Source: a virus
Length of the DNA stretch: 46,439 nt
Reading direction: 5' to 3' (one strand)
IMG/VR virus record: IMGVR_UViG_3300005265_000009
Location: 1-46,439 of that record
Shown here piece after piece: positions 30,558 through 36,887 of this stretch. The notes under the pieces were generated by a model. The model made no database searches. It had not been told where the DNA came from and saw only the letters and a program-made list of their open reading frames with translations. Each line of letters opens with the position of its first letter. The first letter of the stretch is position 1. A program made the translations under genes and the position numbers.

Positions 30558-30836
30558 ATGAAATACGCTAGCTTAATAAAGGCAACAATAACCAGTATGC
30601 AGTTAAATTACCAGCCGAAAGGCAGGCGAATAGTATATACCTACTGCACCAAGTCGAAACGCCGATTTTTGTCAAAGCTCCGTACCTACAAAAAAGGAAA
30701 ATATATGGTTTTAGTCCGCTATCGAGGAAAAGGTAATTATCGAAATGAATCTGTTTGGTATTCAAGCAAAAGAGAATTAGTCAGAGCCCTTAATGCTTTT
30801 ACTGAAAGACCATTGTTAGAAGAGTTTCTAGCATGA
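30558..30836 (+). CDS. Hypothetical basic early protein (92 aa)
   Basis: The ATG at 30558 is chosen over a TTG at 30543 because GGAGG precedes it. MKYASLIKATITSMQLNYQPKGRRIVYTYCTKSKRRFLSKLRTYKKGKYMVLVRYRGKGNYRNESVWYSSKREL is basic and beta-rich. It lies directly after the ssDNA-binding protein and under a possible SD-hiding stem. No family recognised. Confidence 0.6.
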   Translation: MKYASLIKATITSMQLNYQPKGRRIVYTYCTKSKRRFLSKLRTYKKGKYMVLVRYRGKGNYRNESVWYSSKRELVRALNAFTERPLLEEFLA

Positions 30837-30856
30837 AGCTAGCGGGAGGAGAAGGA

Positions 30857-30961
30857 ATGGAAAAACTCGCTGAAGCAATTATTGTTCTAACAATTTTGTT
30901 TCTCTTTTTCTGCTTTCTGATTTGGGCAGAAGAGAAATGGTTGAAAAAGGAGCAAAAATGA
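30857..30961 (+). CDS. Small membrane peptide (34 aa)
   Basis: The frame reads MEKLAEAIIVLTILFLFFCFLI, then WAEEKWLKKEQK. One hydrophobic helix of about 20 residues and a charged end. Strong GGGAGGAGAAGG before the ATG; its TGA overlaps the next ATG (ATGA). Probably a real coupled gene; role unknown. Confidence 0.6.
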   Translation: MEKLAEAIIVLTILFLFFCFLIWAEEKWLKKEQK

Positions 30962-31203
30962 GAATTCTAGAATTCGATGTCGGGGCGAGAAATAACCACA
31001 AAACAATCAAACAGCTCTTACTGGAGAGAGAACACGGGACCGTAATTCCTGGGACTCTTAGAGTGAAACTGGATAGCGGAGCAGTGGTTGAAACCACCAG
31101 GGAAGGGCTAAGGAAATTAGTGAACGGCAGACCTAGGGTGAGGACGACAGAGACAGACTATGAATTTGAGGATATTATTACTAATTCTTTACTAGGAAGT
31201 TAG
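30958..31203 (+). CDS. Hypothetical early protein (81 aa)
   Basis: From the ATG overlapping the previous stop: MRILEFDVGARNNHKTIKQLLLEREHGTVIPGTLRVKLDSGAVVETTREGLRKLVNGRPRVRTTETDYEFEDII. Compact alpha/beta, no motif. The choice of this start is supported by the ATGA coupling. Confidence 0.55.
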   Translation: MRILEFDVGARNNHKTIKQLLLEREHGTVIPGTLRVKLDSGAVVETTREGLRKLVNGRPRVRTTETDYEFEDIITNSLLGS

Positions 31204-31215
31204 AAAGAAGGGAAA

Positions 31216-31392
31216 ATGAAGAAATTGTTGTTCGGATTATTGCTGGCGGTAGCTCTTTATGCTTGGTTAAATCCTAGAATAGATGAGGTGCAACCATTTG
31301 ACTTGACCGATTGTTATTCAGGCGGGGCAGTTAAGTATTACACTTTTAGTTTCGGGCATAAGCCGTTATTACAGTTTGGGATTTGGAAGTAA
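31216..31392 (+). CDS. Small exported or membrane-anchored protein (58 aa)
   Basis: MKKLLFGLLLAVALYAWLNPR resembles a signal peptide or anchor (Lys pair, Leu/Ala core), followed by DEVQPFDLTDCYSGGAVKYYTFSFGHKPLLQFGIWK, with one Cys. No lipobox is clear. It could act at the envelope, for example in superinfection control. Confidence 0.5.
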   Translation: MKKLLFGLLLAVALYAWLNPRIDEVQPFDLTDCYSGGAVKYYTFSFGHKPLLQFGIWK

Positions 31393-31402
31393 AGGAGGGA
31401 AA

Positions 31403-32332
31403 ATGAAAGTCTATTTTATCATTAACCAAAGAGTAAAAGAGGGAGAAGTAGCTGGCATTAACTTATCGGCCTATTGGAATAAAAAAATAACCGTGAGAGT
31501 TGGCAAGAGAACTTATGCTCTTACCCAAGATGATTATTTTTGGAGGAAAAGAGGAACAGCCGAAAAATATCTCAAAATTAAGAGAAGGATAGAGAACGGG
31601 AAAAAGTTCTTGCAACGGGTAGAAAAGATTAAACACCTAGCAGAACACAAAATAGACTCATTAAAAGAGCTTTTGCGAGATACGCTTGAAACAATTACTT
31701 ATAGCGATAGAGACTACATTTTCAAATGGGCAAGAGAAAACCTATTGGAAAACAAAAAAGAAGTCTTTGGAGTGTTTACTGACAATATTGAGGGCAAAAC
31801 AAAGGTGTTGGTAGAGAAAGGGAAACTGGTTAGCACTGACCCATTAGTTATTCAAACCAACACATTATCAAACATAACTGTAGATAGAATTTACGATACA
31901 GAAGCCGAAGCAAAAGCATATGCTAAAAGACTGGAGTTGCTTATTTTAAGGAGGGAAAAAAGGAAGGCACGAAAACGACTTGAGGGGTTGGACAAGGAGC
32001 TAGAAGAAATAAAAAGAGAGATAAGAAATGCGAAGCGAAGACTCAACAGAATGTTAAAAAAACAAGGAGAAAAAATGACCAAGCTCAAAAACCAAAAAAC
32101 GATTGAAAAGAAAATCTCTCAAATCATTGATGATGCAGTTGAGTGTTGCGACAATGAGTCGTTCATCTCTTGGCTCAAAGACGAGATGAAACGAACAATT
32201 GAAGACATCCTCCGTGAGGTGATTGGGAAGGATGATGAGATTGATAGAAAGGCAGTTTTCAAGTGTGTTGCCAGAAACGAGCTAAGGGCAGAGCAACGCC
32301 AGCGAGCTAAAAAGTTAGGAATTAAAATTTGA
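31403..32332 (+). CDS. Hypothetical basic coiled-coil protein (309 aa)
   Basis: The ATG at 31403 has GGAGGG before it. MKVYFIINQRVKEGEVAGINLSAYWNKKITVRVGKR is beta; most of the rest is charged helix, including LILRREKRKARKRLEGLDKELEEIKREIRNAKRRLNRMLKKQG (coiled coil). A segment IYDTEAEAKAYAKRLELL near the middle is helical. It ends ELRAEQRQRAKKLGIKI. Size and composition fit a structural early protein; no catalytic motif. Confidence 0.6.
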   Translation: MKVYFIINQRVKEGEVAGINLSAYWNKKITVRVGKRTYALTQDDYFWRKRGTAEKYLKIKRRIENGKKFLQRVEKIKHLAEHKIDSLKELLRDTLETITYSDRDYIFKWARENLLENKKEVFGVFTDNIEGKTKVLVEKGKLVSTDPLVIQTNTLSNITVDRIYDTEAEAKAYAKRLELLILRREKRKARKRLEGLDKELEEIKREIRNAKRRLNRMLKKQGEKMTKLKNQKTIEKKISQIIDDAVECCDNESFISWLKDEMKRTIEDILREVIGKDDEIDRKAVFKCVARNELRAEQRQRAKKLGIKI

Positions 32333-32344
32333 AAGGAGGAGAAG

Positions 32345-32851
32345 ATGTTGCCGCTAAAAAAACACAACCAAAATGATTTTCAAACGCCACCAGAAGCATT
32401 AGATTGGCTTGTGCCCTACCTAAAAAGAGATTGGATAATTTGGGAGTGTGCGGCGGGCGACGGTTATCTGGTTAAAGGCTTGTTGGAGAGGGGCTTTACC
32501 GTTGTTCATACTGATATAAGGGAAGATTTACCTTATGGCGGAGTAGATTTTTTAAAAGATGATTGTGAAAGGAATTGGCGTTGTATTGTTACCAATCCTC
32601 CTTATTCTTTGAAAAACGAGTTTTTGGAGAGATGCTATCAGCTGGGTAAGCCGTTTGCCTTGCTTTTGCCCCTAACTACCCTCGAAACGCAGAGACGCCA
32701 GCGACTGTTTAAAAAATATGGCGTTGAAATTATCTTATTGCCTAAACGAATTAACTTTATTACGCCATCAGGCAGAGGAAGCGGAGCTTGGTTTGCAGTT
32801 GCTTGGTTCACTTGGGGTTTAAATATAGGCAAGCAGTTAATTTTTCCATAG
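32345..32851 (+). CDS. Adenine-methyltransferase-like protein
   Basis: A 168-residue protein. QNDFQTPPEALDWLVPYL is the typical start of phage adenine methylases, WECAAGDGYLVKGLLERGF is the SAM-binding loop (AxxGxG), and IVTNPPYSLKNEFLERCYQLGK contains NPPY, the catalytic motif of N6-adenine/N4-cytosine enzymes. No target-recognition domain is seen, as is often the case for short phage members. It may protect phage DNA from host restriction. Confidence 0.8.
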   Translation: MLPLKKHNQNDFQTPPEALDWLVPYLKRDWIIWECAAGDGYLVKGLLERGFTVVHTDIREDLPYGGVDFLKDDCERNWRCIVTNPPYSLKNEFLERCYQLGKPFALLLPLTTLETQRRQRLFKKYGVEIILLPKRINFITPSGRGSGAWFAVAWFTWGLNIGKQLIFP

Positions 32852-32866
32852 GTTTGAAGGTGTGAA

Positions 32867-33097
32867 ATGAGATATACAACAACAGACGGCAAGGCTTATG
32901 TTTTCGTAGATGATTGTCCGTGCCACAAAACGACGGTAGCCCATCCGCCCATTAAATATGAGGTCAAAAAGAATATAACTTGTTCGCCTTGGACATTTCG
33001 GGGCTGGCGTAAACCAAAGATAGAAATACACCCATACAATATCCACCTTTGGGCTATTTGGTTGAGGGTTGCACAAGGTTGGGCAGTTAGGAATTAA
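32867..33097 (+). CDS. Hypothetical early protein (76 aa)
   Basis: MRYTTTDGKAYVFVDDCPCHKTTVAHPPIKYEVKKNITCSPWTFRGWRKPKIEIHPYNIHLWAIWLRVAQGWAVRN. Trp-rich with CPC and a third Cys, perhaps a metal site. Weak SD (AAGGTG). It follows the methylase closely. No family recognised. Confidence 0.5.
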   Translation: MRYTTTDGKAYVFVDDCPCHKTTVAHPPIKYEVKKNITCSPWTFRGWRKPKIEIHPYNIHLWAIWLRVAQGWAVRN

Positions 33098-33116
33098 AAT
33101 TTGAGAGGAGGAGAAG

Positions 33117-33449
33117 ATGGGAAAGATAAAATGCAAAACTTGTAAGATGTTATATAGAGAATGTTTGGAAAAGGCTACCGCCGAAGTAGAAGAGGGGTGG
33201 AAGAGAAACGAGAGGGTAGTCTCAGTATATAAGTTCCACTGTCCAGACTGTGGAAAGACAGGGTCTGTAAGGCTTGGGGACAGGTATACTGGAATGACAG
33301 GAGAGGAAAGATGGAATCAACAATTTTTAACAGATATGGCTTCGGGGAAGTTTGGTAAAAAAATTCAAGACATAATTCTTGACAGAATAGGAAGGAATAT
33401 CAAGAAAGGAAATTTTGCTCGGGATGGAAAACTGAAACTTGACAAATAG
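33117..33449 (+). CDS. Zinc-ribbon early protein (110 aa)
   Basis: MGKIKCKTCKMLYRECLEKA with a CKTC pair and FHCPDCGKTGSVRLGDRYTG with CPDC, likely one zinc site, then a basic helical tail. Good GAGGAGG before the ATG. It stands immediately before the structured RNA region. No assignment. Confidence 0.6.
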   Translation: MGKIKCKTCKMLYRECLEKATAEVEEGWKRNERVVSVYKFHCPDCGKTGSVRLGDRYTGMTGEERWNQQFLTDMASGKFGKKIQDIILDRIGRNIKKGNFARDGKLKLDK

Positions 33450-33452
33450 CTT

Positions 33453-33566
33453 GCCCTCTGTCTGGAGCGGTGGAGATGGGCGAAAGGGCATTGCCCGTGG
33501 CTGTGTAAAATCAGTCATCCGTGCAAGGCTTATGCCAACGAGCCTTGCCCGCTCCAGAGAGGGAGC
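33453..33566 (+). ncRNA. Multi-branch structured RNA (RNA-B)
   Basis: A closing helix joins 33453-33470 and 33549-33566 over 18 positions with two mismatches and one G-U. Inside are GGGC/GCCC, GGCUG/CAGUC (one G-U) and CAAGGCU/AGCCUUG hairpins, so the fold is a four-helix junction. No reading frame of its own is plausible. The sequence blocks GG(A/G)GCGG, UUGCCC-RY-GGCU, GCUUAUGC-like and CCGC(U/C)CC appear in the same order in the RNA at 35780-35842. Confidence 0.7.
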
Positions 33567-33576
33567 AAATTGGTAA

Positions 33577-33702
33577 TTTGTCTTTTCTCTGGGAGCAGCA
33601 GGGCTGGAGTCGGGGGAAGCGGACTAAACCCGAGCGATGGGTTTGGCCAGCTCATCGTGGCACGGACCCTGGTCCGCCTGCTCCTCACAGAGAGGAGACA
33701 AA
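33577..33702 (+). promoter_or_regulatory. Structured leader that buries the SD of the HExxH gene
   Basis: Bases 33577-33591 pair with 33688-33702 over 15 of 15 positions (two G-U), continuing as 33592-33598 with 33678-33684 (7 bp) after a three-base bulge. Inner stems include GCGGAC/GTCCGC, AAACCC/GGGTTT and GGACC/GGTCC. The AGGAG of the next gene is inside the 3' arm and its ATG follows immediately. G-U pairs are on the plus strand only. Looks like a translational switch. Confidence 0.75.
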
Positions 33703-34116
33703 ATGAAAAAGAAATTTATTCAAGAGCCAGTTTTCGAAACATACTGTTGGTTTGTTTGGGATTGTAGTGAAGAGGAGTTAGCGAAGTGGATTAAAAGAGG
33801 GTGGGGAATTGAGATAGAAGTAAGAGGAGTGCTTGGGAAAACAGTGCATTTAAGAGATGAGAAAAACGATACCGACGACTGGATTGTATGGGTAAAAGAA
33901 ACATATTTCCGAGAGATAGTTCACGAAACATCACACTTAGTTTTTAGCTTAATGCGGATGAAGGGAATTGAAGTGTGCTTTGATACAGAAGACGTGTTTG
34001 CTCATCTGCAATGTTTTTATGTTAAAAAAATGATAGACGCTATAGAAAGGAGGGATAAAGATGCCAGCAAGAAGAGGCAGACCAAGAACATTGGCAGAAC
34101 GCAAAAGAAGGCATAA
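33703..34116 (+). CDS. HExxH zinc-protein, phage peptidase-like family
   Basis: A 137-residue protein from the ATG at 33703. VKETYFREIVHETSHLVFSLMRMKGIEV contains HETSH, a possible HExxH zinc site, and DTEDVFAHLQCFYVKKM provides an acidic/His partner after about 24 residues, as in small phage zinc proteins of unknown substrate. The start lies at the foot of the 22-bp stem above. The longer frames beginning at 33521-33637 fall inside that RNA fold and are not used. Confidence 0.6.
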   Translation: MKKKFIQEPVFETYCWFVWDCSEEELAKWIKRGWGIEIEVRGVLGKTVHLRDEKNDTDDWIVWVKETYFREIVHETSHLVFSLMRMKGIEVCFDTEDVFAHLQCFYVKKMIDAIERRDKDASKKRQTKNIGRTQKKA

Positions 34117-34177
34117 AAGGATTTATGGAACGCTGAAAAATTTTCCTAGAAGACCAAGAAGAAAGAGGAGAAAATGA
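34061..34177 (+). CDS. Tiny very basic protein (38 aa)
   Basis: The frame reads MPARRGRPRTLAERKRRHKR then IYGTLKNFPRRPRRKRRK. Preceded by AAAGGAGGGATAAAG. It overlaps the end of the HExxH gene by 56 bases and the next small frame by ATGA. The IYGT-(x)-RPRxxRxRK block matches the late basic protein at 17654-17812. Likely nucleic-acid binding. Confidence 0.6.
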   Translation: MPARRGRPRTLAERKRRHKRIYGTLKNFPRRPRRKRRK

Positions 34178-34224
34178 GCAAGAAAAATAAATGGCTAAAG
34201 ACGAAAGGGGGTGACAGAGAATGA
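34174..34224 (+). CDS. Possible 16-residue peptide
   Basis: MSKKNKWLKTKGGDRE, linked by ATGA overlaps to genes on both sides; its AAAGGGGGT codons also form the SD of the next gene. It may serve only to carry ribosomes across. Weak. Confidence 0.35.
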   Translation: MSKKNKWLKTKGGDRE

Positions 34225-34376
34225 AAAAGACCATTAGATGGATTGTTTTGATTTGGTCAGTTTTGGCAATTCCTTATGCGTTTACCGAGGTTGATTTTGA
34301 AACGGGATTTTTCTCTTTGCTTTACGCCGCATTGATTATTTGGTTGATGGTCTCTGATTTGAAGGAGGAAAAATGA
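34221..34376 (+). CDS. Two-helix membrane protein (51 aa)
   Basis: MKKTIRWIVLIWSVLAIPYAF, charged turn (TEVDFETGF), then FSLLYAALIIWLMVS and a charged end. Clear SD of the G-rich type, ATGA overlap with the next gene. No family. Could be an inner-membrane early factor. Confidence 0.6.
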   Translation: MKKTIRWIVLIWSVLAIPYAFTEVDFETGFFSLLYAALIIWLMVSDLKEEK

Positions 34377-34684
34377 CAGGCAACAAAATTGGAATCAAGA
34401 TCAGAGAACCTTGGTGGGGAGCGTGGAAAAAGTTTGGCTGGAAAAAAGGTGTGCCAGGAGTAGGAATTAGAAAAGATATTATTGTAAAAGCACATCAAGA
34501 AGGGAAAGGCTTGCTAATAACGGTCGGCAAGAAAGAGGATCAATACTTTATTTCCCCGAACAAGGCCTTAGACTATGTAGCAAAGAGAAAGAGTATCTTT
34601 CTCGCTAGAAAAGGAACGGTGTTATATGTTATTCCATTAGACCTATGCGATCCCGTTACGAAATTAGAGCCCAAAAAGAACTAG
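34373..34684 (+). CDS. Hypothetical early protein (103 aa)
   Basis: MTGNKIGIKIREPWWGAWKKFGWKKGVPGVGIRKDIIVKAHQEGKGLLITVGKKEDQYFISPNKALDYVAKRKSIFLARKGTVLYVIPL. Beta-rich and basic, with a domain that recalls small nucleic-acid-binding barrels. GGAGGAAAAATG start. Overlaps the next gene by 40 bases. Confidence 0.55.
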   Translation: MTGNKIGIKIREPWWGAWKKFGWKKGVPGVGIRKDIIVKAHQEGKGLLITVGKKEDQYFISPNKALDYVAKRKSIFLARKGTVLYVIPLDLCDPVTKLEPKKN

Positions 34685-34971
34685 AAGCCGATGGATGGGT
34701 GGTTGACTGGAAAGTTAGACCATATAGACCACCAAAAGGCTACTCAGTAGACTTTTTCGGCCTATTCGATTTAATTGCAACTAAGTCATCTACCTGGCGT
34801 TTTATCAGCATTAAAGGAACAAAGGGAATTCTAAAGAAGCACTTAGAGAAAGTAAAACAGTTTCCAGTTCCACTTGGGTGCACAAAGGAAATATGGTCAA
34901 GAAGCAAAGGCAAAACAAAATATTGGCATAAGATAATTATTACCAGCGATGGGGAGGTAATCAGTGAGTAA
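34645..34971 (+). CDS. PD-(D/E)XK-like protein
   Basis: A 108-residue protein: MRSRYEIRAQKELEADGWVVDWKVRP opens a restriction-fold-like domain, and FFGLFDLIATKSSTWRFISIKGTKG follows the D...x-K arrangement (FDLIA then ISIKG), but the expected acidic residue before the Lys is Ser. Similar phage proteins with the GLFDLIA motif exist. Probably nuclease-like, activity doubtful. Overlaps the neighbouring genes at both ends. Confidence 0.55.
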   Translation: MRSRYEIRAQKELEADGWVVDWKVRPYRPPKGYSVDFFGLFDLIATKSSTWRFISIKGTKGILKKHLEKVKQFPVPLGCTKEIWSRSKGKTKYWHKIIITSDGEVISE

Positions 34972-35488
34972 GATATTTTTTCCACGAGTTCAATACGTAC
35001 AGATAGAAGAGCAACAAATCCCGTGGGAAGAGGCCGTTTCTATCGGGATCGAATTAAGAGCAATGAAAGATAAATCTCAGTGGGAGCTGGGGGATTTAGC
35101 TCTTAAAGTAGAAAAATGCTATGGCACAGATGCTTTGGGAAAGTTTGCTAATGAAATTGGAATTAACAAGAAAAGTCTGCAACAATACCGCCGAGTGTCA
35201 GCCGCTTTTCCAAAAGAAAAAAGGGTTCCCCATCTTTCCCACCGCCACCATTTAATCTTAGCGGCAAAAGAAAATCGGTTTGAGTGGCTAGAAAAGGCAG
35301 CTGTCAATAACTGGTCGACCACTCAACTACAGCTAGAGCTTAAGAAAGCAGAGGGAAAGTTTGAAGAGAAAGAGCCAACTCCGCAGGTTTTCAAGTGTCC
35401 GAAATGTGGTGGATGGAGGATAGAAACAGATAATGTTTGCACTTGTCCAGAAGAAAGGAGGAAGTATGACCAGAAAAACAAAATATAG
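34964..35488 (+). CDS. HTH DNA-binding protein with zinc ribbon
   Basis: A 174-residue protein. QWELGDLALKVEKCYGTDALGKFANEIGINKKSLQQYRRVSAAFPKEKRVPHLSHRHHLILAAK is a ParB/KorB-type HTH region seen in some phage replication and regulatory proteins (W-x-LG-D ... tL-x-xY-x-Va). VFKCPKCGGWRIETDNVCTCPEER gives a zinc ribbon. It is a strong candidate for the regulator of the early dyads or for replication-origin binding. Confidence 0.65.
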   Translation: MSKIFFPRVQYVQIEEQQIPWEEAVSIGIELRAMKDKSQWELGDLALKVEKCYGTDALGKFANEIGINKKSLQQYRRVSAAFPKEKRVPHLSHRHHLILAAKENRFEWLEKAAVNNWSTTQLQLELKKAEGKFEEKEPTPQVFKCPKCGGWRIETDNVCTCPEERRKYDQKNKI

Positions 35489-35738
35489 GCAAGACCGAGC
35501 CAAATTTATTTATATCCTCCACCAGCGTGGATACACTTTTGAACATCTTGCCAAGGTTTTCAATATTTCAAAACAATATGCATTTCAAACTTATTGGCAA
35601 TATTGGGACAAGATAAAGGAGGAAGACCTGAAAACGTGTGATTTATGCAACAAAAAAAGTGAGGCGGTTCGGTGGTGGAAAAAAATTAAACTATGCCCAG
35701 TCTGCATAAGAAAAATTAGAAAGACCAAGAAGAAATAG
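35466..35738 (+). CDS. HTH/zinc-ribbon protein, end of early operon
   Basis: The ATG at 35466 has GAAAGGAGGAAG before it. 90 residues: RAKFIYILHQRGYTFEHLAKVFNISKQYAFQTYWQYWDKI reads as helix-turn-helix (FEHLAKVFNISKQYAFQT), followed by KTCDLCNKKSEAVRWWKKIKLCPVCIRKI, a CxxC...CxxC ribbon. Such a layout fits a small transcription factor, perhaps one that turns on the late unit. It overlaps the previous gene by 23 bases. Confidence 0.6.
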   Translation: MTRKTKYRQDRAKFIYILHQRGYTFEHLAKVFNISKQYAFQTYWQYWDKIKEEDLKTCDLCNKKSEAVRWWKKIKLCPVCIRKIRKTKKK

Positions 35739-35743
35739 ACCAA

Positions 35744-35774
35744 TTTGACTACCATCGTAGACTTTTGTTACAAT
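35744..35774 (+). promoter_or_regulatory. Promoter of RNA-A, with overlapping dyad
   Basis: TTGACT (35745-35750), 18 bases, TACAAT (35769-35774). A copy of the 22-bp dyad (35744-35765, inverse orientation to 28386-28407) covers the -35 and most of the spacer, so a bound regulator should repress it. The predicted start is at 35780-35782, exactly at the 5' arm of the RNA fold. Confidence 0.65.
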
Positions 35775-35779
35775 ATAGT

Positions 35780-35842
35780 GGGGGCGGGATAAACCGTTGC
35801 CCACGGCTCACTCAGCTTTATGCTGAAGTCAATACCGCCCCT
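35780..35842 (+). ncRNA. Three-way-junction RNA at the convergence point (RNA-A)
   Basis: The closing helix is GGGGCGG (35781-35787) with CCGCCCC (35835-35841), plus a G-U at its end. Hairpin 2 is CCGU (35794-35797) with ACGG (35803-35806). Hairpin 3 is UCAGC (35812-35816) with GCUGA (35822-35826), extended by AC/GU past a bulged A. No protein frame fits. It lies at the 3' ends of both transcription units. No clear terminator follows, so its 3' end is unknown. Confidence 0.65.
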
Positions 35843-35863
35843 TATTCCATTATACCAGTAACA

Positions 35864-36796
35864 TTAACCTGCCAAAAAGACCTCAGCATCCTCTAAATTA
35901 TCCACAACCTGCATTCTTTTTTCCACAGTGTTAAAGAGAATGATTGGGTAACCCAACTGCGGTCTTCCCAGCATTCCCTGCTTTGCTCCCCAAGGGTCTT
36001 CAGTCTTCAGTGTTCCGCATTGGACCAAAACAACCTCGTGTCCGTTTCGGTAAGCTTTTTCAAAAGATGATTTATGTATGTGTGCTGCTAAGACACAGTC
36101 GCCGTCCCGATGCAATTCCAGAACTCTTTTATGGGCGTGGGTTAAGTTGAAGCTCGATTTGAATTTGTTGATTTTGTGGAATGGGATAATGTCGTAGCTC
36201 ACCGCTCCGAAGTTTAATCTAATCAGCCCGCCCTGATAAACTAAGGGAATGTTTAAATCTTCTACCAGTAATCGGTAAGTATCTATTCCAGAAGACTGAT
36301 ATACCCAGTCATTATGGGATGGGTCATTGGTAACCGCTAGGATTTTATCCTGATACTCAACAAAGAACTTTCTCAAAGCAAATAACTGCTCCTGCGGGGT
36401 AATTACATCTCCCAAAAAGCCGTCTGTTGGTGAAGCACGAGGAGTAAAAAAGTCTCCTAAGTCTCCCAGCATTATCGTGGCTAAATTCTCGTTTAAGAGA
36501 AAACCTGCTAGGATTTCTTCTAAGGCATCATAATCCACTCCCCAGTGTCCGATATGCAAATCAGAAAGAGGTCTAACTCCAAACCATTCCCTATCAGTCT
36601 GGATTTTGATTTCAACTTCTTCTCTCCACAAATTTTCTGCTCTTCTTTCTTTCGCTCTTCTTCGAAGCTTAGTCAGATGGTCAGCAAATGTGGTTAGTCC
36701 TAATCGGTGAGGCGGTTTTTCGATAACAACAGTAGCAAGTGGTCTAACTTCTTTTTCTGTCCCTTTAGCATCGATAATAAGTCTCGGTCTTTCCAT
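35864..36796 (-). CDS. Calcineurin-like metallophosphoesterase
   Basis: A 310-residue protein. RPLSDLHIGHWGVD supplies D-x-H, TIMLGDLGDFF the GD motif, AVTNDPSHNDW the N-x-x-H site, and CVLAAHIHKSSFEKAYRNGHEVVLVQCG the final H-x-H. These residues bind two metal ions; substrates may be nucleotides, DNA or a phosphodiester signal. Last gene of the late unit. Length matches phage members of the family, whose roles are mostly unknown. Confidence 0.82.
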   Translation of the reverse strand: MERPRLIIDAKGTEKEVRPLATVVIEKPPHRLGLTTFADHLTKLRRRAKERRAENLWREEVEIKIQTDREWFGVRPLSDLHIGHWGVDYDALEEILAGFLLNENLATIMLGDLGDFFTPRASPTDGFLGDVITPQEQLFALRKFFVEYQDKILAVTNDPSHNDWVYQSSGIDTYRLLVEDLNIPLVYQGGLIRLNFGAVSYDIIPFHKINKFKSSFNLTHAHKRVLELHRDGDCVLAAHIHKSSFEKAYRNGHEVVLVQCGTLKTEDPWGAKQGMLGRPQLGYPIILFNTVEKRMQVVDNLEDAEVFLAG

Positions 36797-36829
36797 TTCT
36801 ACCCTCTCTCAACTTATTAGAGTCACGGA

Positions 36830-36880
36830 GAGCGGAGTTTTGGGGTCAAGCAGTATATCCCTACTACTCCACTCCCAAAA
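36830..36880 (-). promoter_or_regulatory. Structured RNA between holin and phosphoesterase (RNA-D)
   Basis: On the minus strand UUUUGGG (36874-36880) can pair CCCAAAA (36838-36844); GAGUGGAG (36867-36874) can pair CUCCGCUC (36830-36837) with one G-U; and AGUAGUA (36862-36868) pairs UACUGCU (36849-36855) with one G-U. The first two pairings cross, so they are either a pseudoknot or alternatives. G-U pairs form only in the minus-strand transcript. It ends 34 bases before the phosphoesterase ATG. Confidence 0.5.
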
Positions 36881-36887
36881 ATGGCTC

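Noticed and set aside
33521-33767. Long frames before 33703 as coding
   Set aside because: They lie in the folded RNA region, lack SD sites and are Gly/Arg/Ser-rich in a way expected of GC-rich hairpin DNA. The frame that starts at 33703 has a good SD and a recognisable motif.
34645-34971. A confident PD-(D/E)XK nuclease
   Set aside because: The acid before the catalytic Lys is replaced by Ser, so only a nuclease-like fold is claimed.
35780-35842. A tRNA gene
   Set aside because: A 7-bp closing helix and a loop with U at the right place exist, but there is no T arm, no T-loop consensus, no U8 and no CCA-compatible end.
35780-35842. phi29-like packaging RNA
   Set aside because: A three-way junction alone is not enough; this phage has a TerS/TerL terminase and the RNA lacks the length of pRNA.
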